Below are positions 44,903-52,892 of a stretch of DNA of 64,000 nt, in pieces (within the stretch, counting starts at the first letter, position 1; every line of letters begins with the position of its first letter). The stretch lies in contig NZ_AEJB01000123.1 of NCBI RefSeq assembly GCF_000331005.1, forward strand, positions 1 through 64,000, in the 5' to 3' direction. The translations under genes were made by a program, and so were the position numbers. Under the pieces are notes generated by a model. It was not told where the DNA came from. It made no database searches and saw only the letters and a list, made by a program, of their open reading frames with translations. The stretch comes from Streptomyces turgidiscabies Car8. Its GTDB lineage: Bacteria > Actinomycetota > Actinomycetes > Streptomycetales > Streptomycetaceae.

Positions 44903-45694
44903 TCACCACAGTCCGCGGCGTGCCAGCGCCCGCCGCGCGGTCTCCCGCCGGGCCGTCGGTTCGGCCTCGAAGGCCGCCGCCACCCGCCCGGACACCACGC
45001 CGTGAGCCAGTCCCTGGGACGTGGTGAAGTACGCGTATTCCACTGCTTCCGTGTTCGCGGCAAGCTCGGTGGCCTCGGTGCCTCCTGTGCCGGCACGCTC
45101 CCCCGGGGTCGTCCCCCACGTGGCCACGGACGCCGCCGCGTAGGCACGCAGGGCGGCGTGGCCTCGGTCGGTGGGGACGATTCCCTCCGCCTCGATCACG
45201 AACGACAGCGGCTGCTCGCATGTCAGCGCGGTGAACAGGGCGATCATCAGCTCGTGGGTCACCGTGTCGCGCAGCGCCCCCGCACCGGCGTCGTCCAGCA
45301 GGTAGGACGCGAACGCCTCCTCCGCCGACAACCCGGGAGCGGTGTACGGGATCAGCCGGAACCGGGAGAAGTGCTGCGAGCCGAGGAATCCGGTGAGCAG
45401 GCAGGACTCCGTGGCACCGGCGTCCTGGAGCAGCTTCAGACTGCGCGGGAACGTGGTCGCGAGACTGCCTCCGCTGCCGGGCCGCCACACCTGGGAGCGC
45501 AGCCGGCGCGCGGTGATGTCCAGTTCGGCCAGGTCGACGGAGGCCAGGCACTCCAGCTCGCCGGGATCCGCCGCCACGCCCCCGGCGCCCTCCTCGGCGA
45601 GCCGGGCCCTCAGGTCCGTGTCCAGCAGAAGCCGTAGGAGCAGGTCGGTCAGCCGCTCGCCGTCCAGCGACGCGCCCGGCTCCACCGTGCTCAC
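44903..45694 (-). CDS. Unassigned RiPP protein, probable partner of the DUF692/MNIO enzyme
   Basis: A 263-residue soluble protein I do not recognise. A helical N terminus (LTDLLLRLLLDTDLRARLAEEG) is followed by ITARRLRSQVWRPGSGG and a helical body; there is one Cys in ECLASVD and others near TESCLL and TCEQPL. MNIO enzymes normally need a small partner protein encoded next door (MbnC, ApyI and similar), and this gene overlaps the MNIO stop as GTGA with ribosome site GGAGG. A role in binding the precursor leader is inferred from position only. Confidence 0.7.
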   Translation of the reverse strand: MSTVEPGASLDGERLTDLLLRLLLDTDLRARLAEEGAGGVAADPGELECLASVDLAELDITARRLRSQVWRPGSGGSLATTFPRSLKLLQDAGATESCLLTGFLGSQHFSRFRLIPYTAPGLSAEEAFASYLLDDAGAGALRDTVTHELMIALFTALTCEQPLSFVIEAEGIVPTDRGHAALRAYAAASVATWGTTPGERAGTGGTEATELAANTEAVEYAYFTTSQGLAHGVVSGRVAAAFEAEPTARRETARRALARRGLW

Positions 45695-46707
45695 GCCACC
45701 TCCCCGCGCTGCCAGGCGGCGACAATGTCCCGCAGCCGCGCGTAGTTGCGCCGGGACTTCTCGACCAGTTGTCCGTCCTCGCGGTACATCGGGTCCTCGT
45801 AGGTCACCCCGAGGAGGTTCGGGCAACGCGGCAGCAGATACTCGGTGAGATCCACCTGCTCGTCCAACAGGACGCCGTGGTGCAGGTCGCGGAATCTGCC
45901 TCCCACGATCTGGCAGCCCGAAAGGTGCAGCTCCCGGCAACGGGCCAGGGGCAGCGCCTCGATCCCGTCGTACATGCTGCTTCCGGTACGTCCTCTCAGC
46001 CACTGGTAGCTGAGCAGATGGCCGACATCGAGCGTCACCCACACGTCGGCGTCCTGAGCCAGCCGGGCGAAGTACCCGAAGGCGTCCATGTGTCCGAGGA
46101 CGAACGAGCCGCCTTCGGTGAAGCCGGGGAACTCGACATGCAGCGGCGGATCGAGCAGCCGGGCCGCCTCCGCCACGTTCCGGGTGGCGATCTCCAGCCC
46201 CGGCTCGGTCAGCGGCGGCGGGAGCGGATAGGGCATCGGTATGCCGCGCAGGCTCCAGATGCCCAGGTCCTCGACCACCCAGGAGAAGCCGTAGCGGGCG
46301 GCCAGTTCGTTGGTGAACTCGGCGGCCGGGCGGCGGTCGTAGCGCTCGGGCGTGCCCATGTTCAGCTCGGTCTGGTGGAAAGCGCGGGCCGACCCGGCAG
46401 GCAGCGCCTCGAAGAAGCGGTCGTACGCGCGCACGTAGTCGGCCGTCCGTACGCGGGCGCGCGAGCGCGGCTGGAACGCGAGGGCCGAGTAGGCGAAGTC
46501 GCCGCCGTGGCGGCTCAGGAAGGCGCGGACCCGGTCGGTGATGTCTCCGCCGCCGTCGTCGCTCTCCACGAATCCGACACCGCGCCTGCCGAGGCGTCCG
46601 CCGCCCCACGGCATGTCCATCAGTACCCCCAGGCCCATTCGACGCGGGGATTCGGTGACGGTGACGGTTCGGGCGCCGCCGGGTGCGGAGCGCGGCGGTT
46701 GTGTCAT
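45691..46707 (-). CDS. DUF692-family multinuclear iron oxidative enzyme (MNIO)
   Basis: A 338-residue TIM-barrel protein. Segments that align by eye with DUF692 enzymes: FHQTELNMG (H111), VVEDLGIW (E146, D147), LHVEFPGF (E192), VTLDVGHLL (D227, H230), ELHLSGCQ (H261), FRDLHHGVL (H277) and VTYEDPMY (E304), the expected His/Asp/Glu metal ligands in order. The N-terminal ligand region is divergent from textbook members. MNIOs oxidise Cys, Asp or Asn in RiPP precursors; with no Cys in this precursor, Asp is the natural target. ATG follows AGGAG and overlaps the upstream stop. Confidence 0.8.
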   Translation of the reverse strand: MTQPPRSAPGGARTVTVTESPRRMGLGVLMDMPWGGGRLGRRGVGFVESDDGGGDITDRVRAFLSRHGGDFAYSALAFQPRSRARVRTADYVRAYDRFFEALPAGSARAFHQTELNMGTPERYDRRPAAEFTNELAARYGFSWVVEDLGIWSLRGIPMPYPLPPPLTEPGLEIATRNVAEAARLLDPPLHVEFPGFTEGGSFVLGHMDAFGYFARLAQDADVWVTLDVGHLLSYQWLRGRTGSSMYDGIEALPLARCRELHLSGCQIVGGRFRDLHHGVLLDEQVDLTEYLLPRCPNLLGVTYEDPMYREDGQLVEKSRRNYARLRDIVAAWQRGEVA

Positions 46708-48713
46708 GACGAGCTCCTGGCTGAGGGGGCCGGGTCGGCCGAACGGGCCGGGTCGGGGGTGCCCGCTGCCGCGTCGGCCAGGCGGGCCAGCAGTCGGCTG
46801 CCACGGTCGGTGCGGGCCGTGAGCAGGCCGTCGGCGCCCTGTTCCACGTCGGTGCGGGGAAGCGCGTAGAACCGCTCGCGGACGACGTCGGCGAGGGTGA
46901 CGCGGTCTGCCGTACGGTCGTCGGCGTGCGCGGGCACGGTGCGTACCCACGGGTGCGGGCGCAGGGCCGCGACGGCTGGCGCGCGACGGTCGTCCGGGGC
47001 GGGGCTGGAGGGTGCCGAGGCGTTCGTACGGCCCGGCCTGACGGTGCGGAAGGTCCGTATCAGCCGGTCCAGTGCCTCGGTGCGTGTCGGGCCGCCGCGG
47101 ACCGCGAGCGGGCGGCCGACCCGGCCGGCCAGGTAGCTGAGCTCGGGGTTGCCCGCGAGGCGGTCCGAGGTGTCGAGGGCGAGGCCGTAGTCCTGCGGGC
47201 CGGTCACGAGTCTGCTGCCGGGCTCCGCCACCATCAGTTCCAGCGCGTCGATGTCGATCCGCCGCTCGTTGTCGACGAGGAAGCGCAGGGATGCCTCGAA
47301 CTCGTCCGGCGTCTCGTCCAGGACCTGGCCCATCACGGTGAACCGGACGGCGATGCCCGCTGCGGCGAGGTTGTCGAGGATCCGCTGGTAGTCGGCCGCG
47401 CGCACGCCCCGCTCCAGCCGGTCCAGCAGGCGCTGCGAGGTGCCCTCGTAGCCGACCGCGATCATCGCGCAGCCGGCGGTGGAGAGGTCGTGGCAGAACG
47501 CCGGGTCGGTCAGGACGGCCTCCAGCCGGCTGCGTACGCCGAACCGGACCCGGATGCCACGGTCGCGTGTCGCACGCATGGCCTTCAGGATCAGCCGCAG
47601 GTTGGTGTTCTCGTCCGCGACCGACACGTACCGGGTGCCCGTGGCACGCACCACGGCCTCCACGGCGTCGGCGATCTGGGCCGCGGTGCCCTGCTGGTAC
47701 CCGCCTTGCGGAAGCGACCGGTTGCCGTACGAGCAGAACGCGCAGCGTCCCCAGTAGCAGCCGACGCAGGAGACGATCGCGAGTTCCAGGGCGTCGTTGA
47801 GATAGGAGCGGAACGGCAGTCCGGTGAAGTCCGGAGGTCCGAGATCACGGAAGCGCAGGGTCACCGGGGGACCCGTGCGCGGCCCGGCATCGGAACGTGG
47901 CAGCCAGGTCATGCCGGGCACGGCGGCGAGCGGAAACGTCCCGTCCAGCGCGTCCAGCCAGCGTTCGAGCGGCTCCTCCCCGGCGGTTGTGCAGAGGGCG
48001 TCGACCGTTGCCCGGACGCCGGGCAGCCGGACGAGGCTGTCGTGACGGAGCATCACCTGCTGACCGCCCAGACAGATCCGGGTGTCCGGCGCCAACTGCC
48101 GGACCCAGGCGGCGATCAGCAGCGCGGGCGCGAGCTGGCTGAAGAAGGCCACAGACAGACCGACCACGCGGGGGCGATGCCGGCCGAGCAGCCCGGTCAC
48201 CAGGCGGTGCAGCACTGCGACCGGTACGCCCGACGCGACGGGCGGCTCGTCCGCGGCCCGGCGTACGGCATCGTCGAGTCGGCCGAGGTCCTGCCAGGTC
48301 CGGGCCAGGAAGGTGTCGCGGACCAGTAGTTCGAGGGCCAGGGTGGCGAGCCGAACCGCGCGGTGGGGGCCCAGCTCGCCGACCGACTCCTTGTGCAGGA
48401 CGTGGGCACGCAGCTCGCCGATGTGCGCGGCGAACACGTCGGCCACCGCTCGGTGATACCAGTGGCTCGCGGCCGTACCGTCGTCGCCCGCGTCCTGGGC
48501 CCGGACCGCGTCGTCCAGCAGCGTGGGACATCGCAGCAGCTCGTGGAGCACGGCGATGTTCAGGTCGGCCTGGTGAACCTGCCGAGCCCGGCGCCGCAGG
48601 TGGCCGGTCAGGTAGGGCAGGCTCAGATACGGGAAGAACCTGGCCTCGGTCTGCGGCGGAAAGATCAACAGGACGTCGGTGCGGGTACGGTCCACCGACC
48701 GGCTGGACGGCAC
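46704..48713 (-). CDS. B12-binding-type radical SAM protein of the RiPP cluster
   Basis: A 669-residue protein. TDVLLIFPPQ and VVGLSVAFFSQLAPALLIAA with CLGGQQV form a cobalamin-binding-like N-terminal half. The iron-sulfur motif is SCVGCYWGRCAFCSYGN: C316, C319, C324, C327, that is C-x4-C-x2-C plus one extra upstream Cys, differing from the second enzyme. YVSVADENTNL and VGYEGTSQRLL follow in the barrel, and a long C-terminal extension with a PxHPWVRT segment ends it. Reaction unknown; peptide C-methylation or another radical step. GTG start follows GAGGAGGCAGGTC, 61 bases after the precursor gene. Confidence 0.83.
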   Translation of the reverse strand: MPSSRSVDRTRTDVLLIFPPQTEARFFPYLSLPYLTGHLRRRARQVHQADLNIAVLHELLRCPTLLDDAVRAQDAGDDGTAASHWYHRAVADVFAAHIGELRAHVLHKESVGELGPHRAVRLATLALELLVRDTFLARTWQDLGRLDDAVRRAADEPPVASGVPVAVLHRLVTGLLGRHRPRVVGLSVAFFSQLAPALLIAAWVRQLAPDTRICLGGQQVMLRHDSLVRLPGVRATVDALCTTAGEEPLERWLDALDGTFPLAAVPGMTWLPRSDAGPRTGPPVTLRFRDLGPPDFTGLPFRSYLNDALELAIVSCVGCYWGRCAFCSYGNRSLPQGGYQQGTAAQIADAVEAVVRATGTRYVSVADENTNLRLILKAMRATRDRGIRVRFGVRSRLEAVLTDPAFCHDLSTAGCAMIAVGYEGTSQRLLDRLERGVRAADYQRILDNLAAAGIAVRFTVMGQVLDETPDEFEASLRFLVDNERRIDIDALELMVAEPGSRLVTGPQDYGLALDTSDRLAGNPELSYLAGRVGRPLAVRGGPTRTEALDRLIRTFRTVRPGRTNASAPSSPAPDDRRAPAVAALRPHPWVRTVPAHADDRTADRVTLADVVRERFYALPRTDVEQGADGLLTARTDRGSRLLARLADAAAGTPDPARSADPAPSARSSS

Positions 48714-48774
48714 GACCTGCCTCCTCGTCTCAACCGGTCTCGTCCGTCGGAGAGTTGCCGTGCTCCCGGGATTC

Positions 48775-48927
48775 CTAGTCGGGGATGTCGTCCGTGCTCT
48801 CCGCCGCGATGTAGGTGTACGTGTGGTACGCCGCGCCGAGCTTCAACTCGCTGGAATCGATCACCTGGAGTTCTTCGAGTTCACCGAATTCCTCATCGGC
48901 GAGTTTCTCAGGAGATGCAGCGGTCAT
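48775..48927 (-). CDS. RiPP precursor peptide (50 residues, no Cys, C-terminal Asp)
   Basis: A 50-codon gene with ribosome site GGGGAG nine bases before ATG. Residues 1-30 form an acidic, helix-prone leader (EKLADEEFGELEELQVID) typical of RiPP leaders recognised by LanB and partner proteins. From about residue 31 the likely core is GAAYHTYTYIAAESTDDIPD: tyrosines 34, 37, 39; Thr 36, 38, 45 and Ser 44 for LanB; Asp 46, 47 and the terminal D50 for the MNIO. There is no cysteine, so no lanthionine, thioether or thiooxazole can form. First gene of the minus-strand operon. Confidence 0.85.
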   Translation of the reverse strand: MTAASPEKLADEEFGELEELQVIDSSELKLGAAYHTYTYIAAESTDDIPD

Positions 48928-48985
48928 GATTTTCTCCCCTTCGCAAATGTGCCGGGAATGTGCCGCGTGCCGTGTGCGGCGCCCC

Positions 48986-49036
48986 ATGCTAGCCAGACGG
49001 CACGCGCGACAACAGCCCAAACGTCGTCGTTCGGGC
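48986..49036 (-). promoter_or_regulatory. Promoter and inverted repeat upstream of the precursor gene
   Basis: On the minus strand TGTTGT (49014-49009) and TAGCAT (48991-48986) are 17 bases apart, giving a leader of about 50 bases. Directly upstream, GCCCAAACG (49015-49023) and CGTTCGGGC (49028-49036) form a 9-bp inverted repeat with one mismatch and a 4-base centre, placed like an activator or operator site. Confidence 0.4.
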
Positions 49037-49113
49037 TGAAGGGTGTTCGCCCAGGTCAGCGACTCATGGGGACACCGCACCACCGGATTGCGCAGCAACG
49101 ACGCCAAATGACC

Positions 49114-49125
49114 ATGACTCATAAT
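49114..49125 (+). promoter_or_regulatory. -10 box of the LanB gene with overlapping palindrome
   Basis: CATAAT (49120-49125) is the only good -10 match upstream of the dehydratase gene, and the palindrome ATGACTCAT (49114-49122) overlaps it. No clear -35 box. The implied start near 49132 leaves about 47 bases before the GTG at 49179. Confidence 0.35.
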
Positions 49126-49178
49126 CACCCCCGCCGCCGCGCACCTTGGGAAGATCAAAGGTCGAGGACAACGCCGTC

Positions 49179-52100
49179 GTGCTGCTGGAGGGCTGTTTGT
49201 ACCGCCATGTCGATGCGGCCGTGGTCCGGGCGGCAGTCTGGCGTCCCGACCACCCGGTGGTCTGGCCGGACCTGACCGGCCCGTACGCGCACACGGAATC
49301 GTGGCGAGCATGGCTTCAACAGACGTGGCAGGCAACCGACTTCGCCACCGCGGTCGAGTTCTCCAGTCCGGACCTGGCGAGACGGGTGCGTCAGATATGC
49401 GTCGGCGAGCCGGTGCCGGACCTCGCCGTGCGGCGCGCGGTGCTCTCGGTGGTGCGCTACCTGCTGCGCGCCCGCTCACGTGCCACTCCGTTCGGTCTGT
49501 TCGCCGGTGTCGCCGCCGCCCGCACAGGGGCCGCTCCAGTGCTGCGCGCGGGCACCGGACACCGGGCGGTCACCAGACCGGAGGCGGCTTGGACCGCGGC
49601 TCTTGTCGACGGGTTGGAGGAACACCCTGCGCTCCGGCCCCGGTTGACGCTGCTCGCTTCCGGCCTCGCGTTCGAGCGCGACGGACGCCTGACGGTCGAG
49701 CACCGCGCAAGCAGTACGAACGACAATGGCCCGCTGCACGTGGGGATACGCGCGACGGGACCGGTCCGCATGGCCATGGACATCGCACGTGCGCCGGTCG
49801 CGTGGACAGTTCTTGCCGAAGCGCTCTCCGGCGGTTTCCCGGCCGCGTCGCCCACCGCGATCGAGACTCTGCTCGCGAACCTGGTACGACAGCGCTTCCT
49901 GATCACCAGTCTGCGCCCTGCGGTCACGGCCTCCGATCCGATCGCCGCCCTGCTCGGACAGATACAGCACCTGCCCGCGGCCGAAGCCGAAGTCGGCGAG
50001 TTGTGCGAGGTCGCGGCGGAACTGGCACGGCACGACGACGCCACCGTCGCCCCCGCGGGCGCCCGCGCCAAACGCGCACAGGTGACGGCCGCGATGACAC
50101 GGCTCTGTCCCACCGCGAAACCCACGCTCGCCCTCGACCTGCGGCTGGACTGGGACCTGGTGATCCCGGAGGCGGTGGCCGAGGAGGCGGCGTCGGCCGC
50201 CGCCGTGCTCACGCGCCTGGCGCCACGGGCCGCGCTGAGCCCCGGATGGACTGCCTGGCACAGCCGCTTCCTCGAGCACTACGGCCCTGGAGCGGTGGTA
50301 CCCGTCCTGAACGCCATCGACCTCCTCGGCTACCCGTCCGGCTACCTCGGGTCCACAGCCGCGTCGACGGGCCCGACGCTGACCGCACGCGACGGCCGGC
50401 TGCTGAGGCTCGCGTACACCGCCGCGACGCGTCGCCGCCACCACGTCCTACTCGATGACACCGCGATCGACGAACTGGCGGTGGTGGATCCCGGCAGGCC
50501 CGTGCAGCCGAGCACCGAGGTGACCGTGCGGATCCACGCCGCGAGCGTATCCGCCCTCGAACAAGGGGAGTTCGCGCTGCACGTCGTCGGGGTGGCCCGC
50601 GCGGCCGGAACGGCCACCGGGCGCTTTCTCCCCCTGTTCGACGCCGAGGACCGCCGCCGGATGACCGACTCGTACGCCGGTCTGCCCGGCGTACAACAGG
50701 ACGCGCTGATCGCGCAGATCAGTACCACCCCGCTGTACATACGCTCGGTGAACGTCGCGCACGCCCCACAGGCGGCGGGGACGGTGATCCCCCTCGGCGA
50801 CTACCACGGCCCGGACACGGACCAGGTACCCGTGACGGACCTGGCGGTGACCGCCGATACCGAGCGGCTGCACCTGGTCTCGGTCTCCCGCCGCCGCCCC
50901 GTGCACACGATGCTGCTGAACGCCGTGGATCTGACCCACCACACTCATCCGCTGGCACGGTTCCTGATCGAGGCACCGGTGGCACTGTCCGTCCCGTGCA
51001 CCGGGTTCTCGTGGGGAGCGGCCGTGTCCAGCCTGCCCTTCCTCCCCGCACTGCGCTACGGACGCACCGTACTGTCGCCGGCCCGCTGGACACTCGGCGT
51101 CGACGACCTGCCCGACGTACGGACGCCGTGGCCGCAGTGGGACGAGGCCCTGGCCGAATGGCGCCGTGAGGTCCTCCTGCCCCAGCACGTGTACCTGGGC
51201 GACGGAGACCGGCGCATGAACCTGGATCTGGCGGAGTCCTCGCACCGGGTCCTGCTCCGTACGCACGTGGAGCGCGACGGCAGGGCACTGCTACGTGCCG
51301 CGCCGAAGCCCGGGGACCTGGGCTGGACCGGCGGGCGCGCCCACGAGATCGTCATACCCCTGGCCGCTGTGGGCCGGACCCGCGCACCCGTCAGCGCACC
51401 GGGCGACGTCGTCGGCCGGGAGTACGGCCGCCTGCCTGGCTGCGGCGACCTGCTCTCCCTCAGGCTGCACGGACACCGCGACCGTCATAACCCGCTCCTG
51501 ACCCGGCATCTGCCGTCCCTGCTCGAGGAGTTGGGAGAACCCCGCTGGTGGTTCGTTCGTCACCGTGATCCCGAGGACCACCTACGTCTGCATCTGACCT
51601 GCGCGCCCGGTTCAGTCGGCACCGCTGTCGGGCAGATCGGCGAGTGGACCCGGCGGCTTCGGCACGCGGGCCTGATCACCCACACGAGCCTGGAGACCTA
51701 CTACCCGCAGACCACGCGCTTCGGCGGCCCCGCGGTCATGGAAGCCGCCGAGGAGTATTTCGCCGCCGACTCCGCCGCCGTCCTCGCCCAACTGACCGCG
51801 CAGGCGGGGCGTGGAGCTCCCGACGTCCGTGCGGTGACTGCCGCGAGCATGGTGGACATCGCCGTCGGCCTGCTCGGGGACGACAGAAAGGCGATGCGCT
51901 GGCTGGTCGGGCACACCCACACGGACAGGAGCGCCCCACCCCGAGCGGTCTACGACGAGACCATCGCCCTGGCGACCGCCCCCCTCACGCCCCAGACCCC
52001 CGGAACTCCGGTGCTGGACGCGCGCGTCACCGCGAGCTGGTCCGCACGCCGCACAGCACTGGCCGCCTACCGCAGCGCGCTCGAGGGTGCGGGGACGCTG

Positions 52101-52232
52101 CCCCCTCAGGACCTGCTCCCGGACCTGCTGCATCTCCACCACGTCCGCATGTGCGGGCCAGGACTACCCGAGGAACGCGCACACCTGCACCTGGCCAGAG
52201 CCGCCGCACTGAGCTGGACGGCACGCGGCTGA
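49179..52232 (+). CDS. Full-length LanB-type lantibiotic dehydratase
   Basis: A protein of about 1017 residues that dehydrates Ser and Thr through glutamyl-tRNA-dependent glutamylation then elimination. The N-terminal glutamylation domain starts CLYRHVDAAVVRAAVWRP and includes RARSRATPFGLFAG. The C-terminal SpaB/thiopeptide-type elimination domain (from about 770) has WWFVRHRDPEDHLRLHL, TYYPQTTRFGG and HLHHVRM. Both halves are present, so it should be self-sufficient. GTG 49179 is chosen because GAGGA precedes it and the -10 box ends at 49125; TTG 49146 would add 11 residues without a ribosome site. Divergent from the precursor operon. No LanC is encoded nearby. Confidence 0.87.
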   Translation: MLLEGCLYRHVDAAVVRAAVWRPDHPVVWPDLTGPYAHTESWRAWLQQTWQATDFATAVEFSSPDLARRVRQICVGEPVPDLAVRRAVLSVVRYLLRARSRATPFGLFAGVAAARTGAAPVLRAGTGHRAVTRPEAAWTAALVDGLEEHPALRPRLTLLASGLAFERDGRLTVEHRASSTNDNGPLHVGIRATGPVRMAMDIARAPVAWTVLAEALSGGFPAASPTAIETLLANLVRQRFLITSLRPAVTASDPIAALLGQIQHLPAAEAEVGELCEVAAELARHDDATVAPAGARAKRAQVTAAMTRLCPTAKPTLALDLRLDWDLVIPEAVAEEAASAAAVLTRLAPRAALSPGWTAWHSRFLEHYGPGAVVPVLNAIDLLGYPSGYLGSTAASTGPTLTARDGRLLRLAYTAATRRRHHVLLDDTAIDELAVVDPGRPVQPSTEVTVRIHAASVSALEQGEFALHVVGVARAAGTATGRFLPLFDAEDRRRMTDSYAGLPGVQQDALIAQISTTPLYIRSVNVAHAPQAAGTVIPLGDYHGPDTDQVPVTDLAVTADTERLHLVSVSRRRPVHTMLLNAVDLTHHTHPLARFLIEAPVALSVPCTGFSWGAAVSSLPFLPALRYGRTVLSPARWTLGVDDLPDVRTPWPQWDEALAEWRREVLLPQHVYLGDGDRRMNLDLAESSHRVLLRTHVERDGRALLRAAPKPGDLGWTGGRAHEIVIPLAAVGRTRAPVSAPGDVVGREYGRLPGCGDLLSLRLHGHRDRHNPLLTRHLPSLLEELGEPRWWFVRHRDPEDHLRLHLTCAPGSVGTAVGQIGEWTRRLRHAGLITHTSLETYYPQTTRFGGPAVMEAAEEYFAADSAAVLAQLTAQAGRGAPDVRAVTAASMVDIAVGLLGDDRKAMRWLVGHTHTDRSAPPRAVYDETIALATAPLTPQTPGTPVLDARVTASWSARRTALAAYRSALEGAGTLPPQDLLPDLLHLHHVRMCGPGLPEERAHLHLARAAALSWTARG

Positions 52233-52769
52233 CTGGCCAGGGCCGCGCTTCCGCATCATCGGCAAGGCCTCACCGAGGGAATTCAGCGGCGCCGCACTCC
52301 GCGTACCTGCTGTGCGCGGTCGTCGCCAGAAAGCCGGAGGTCTGGACCGCCGCCCCGCAACTCGCCCGCGAACACAAGGAAACCGTCGCCGTCCTGGCCG
52401 ACATCTCGCGCTACGTCCGCAGGACATCGACGCGTTCCTCGCAGCGCCGCCCGGGGACGACGCATCGCTTACATCACACCGCGTGCACCCGTCGCGGAAA
52501 AAGCCTGACTCGTCAGATACAGTCTTGTCAGATGAACTGCTCGCGTCCGGCGTGTCCCATTCTCGACCGAAGAGCCAGATGAAAATGCTCGATTCATCGT
52601 CCTCGACCCCGACCTCGACCTTCCGGTCGGCACCATGACCAAGACCTCCGACCCTCGTCACCGGCGAGCCGGAGTCGATGCTGATCGACGCCGGACTCAC
52701 CCACGCGAACGCCACCGGCCCGCCGTCAGAATCCTCGATTCGGGCAGGCAGCCAACCACCGTGGACCGG
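52233..52769 (+). pseudogene. Intergenic region holding a frameshifted gene remnant
   Basis: Between 52308 and about 52422 one frame reads with coding character (LLCAVVARKPEVWTAAP, then KETVAVLADISRYVR). At about 52420 sense continues in another frame as QDIDAFLAAPPGDD to about 52465, as if one base were lost. No start or family could be assigned. The following stretch to 52769, including GTCAGAT repeats near 52518-52545, shows nothing recognisable. This looks like a decayed gene fragment at the edge of the RiPP cluster. Confidence 0.3.
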
Positions 52770-52892
52770 ATGAGCACGCCGCACCAGGACACCGGCTTCG
52801 CCGTTCCCGCTCCCGCCGTCCCGGCCGAGGCGGTCCGCCGCCCGTACGCCGGGAACATCCCTGCCCCCACGCAGAATGGATTACCCAAATGA
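52770..52892 (+). CDS. Small 40-residue ORF coupled to the solute-binding protein
   Basis: A 40-codon frame (MSTPHQDTGFAVPAPA at its start), Pro/Ala rich, no membrane segment. Its stop overlaps the ATG of the binding-protein gene (ATGA), and that gene has a poor ribosome site of its own, so translation coupling through this frame is plausible. Its own ribosome site is weak. Family not recognised. Confidence 0.35.
   Translation: MSTPHQDTGFAVPAPAVPAEAVRRPYAGNIPAPTQNGLPK

Noticed and set aside
44886-45725. Upstream extension of the radical SAM frame by about 280 codons
   Set aside because: Overlaps the unassigned 263-residue gene in a different frame; the family N terminus begins at the TTG with ribosome site.
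49109-49275. Plus-strand ORF starting MTMTHNHPRRR, a possible second precursor
   Set aside because: Overlaps the start of LanB in another frame, lacks a leader-like acidic helix and has no good ribosome site.
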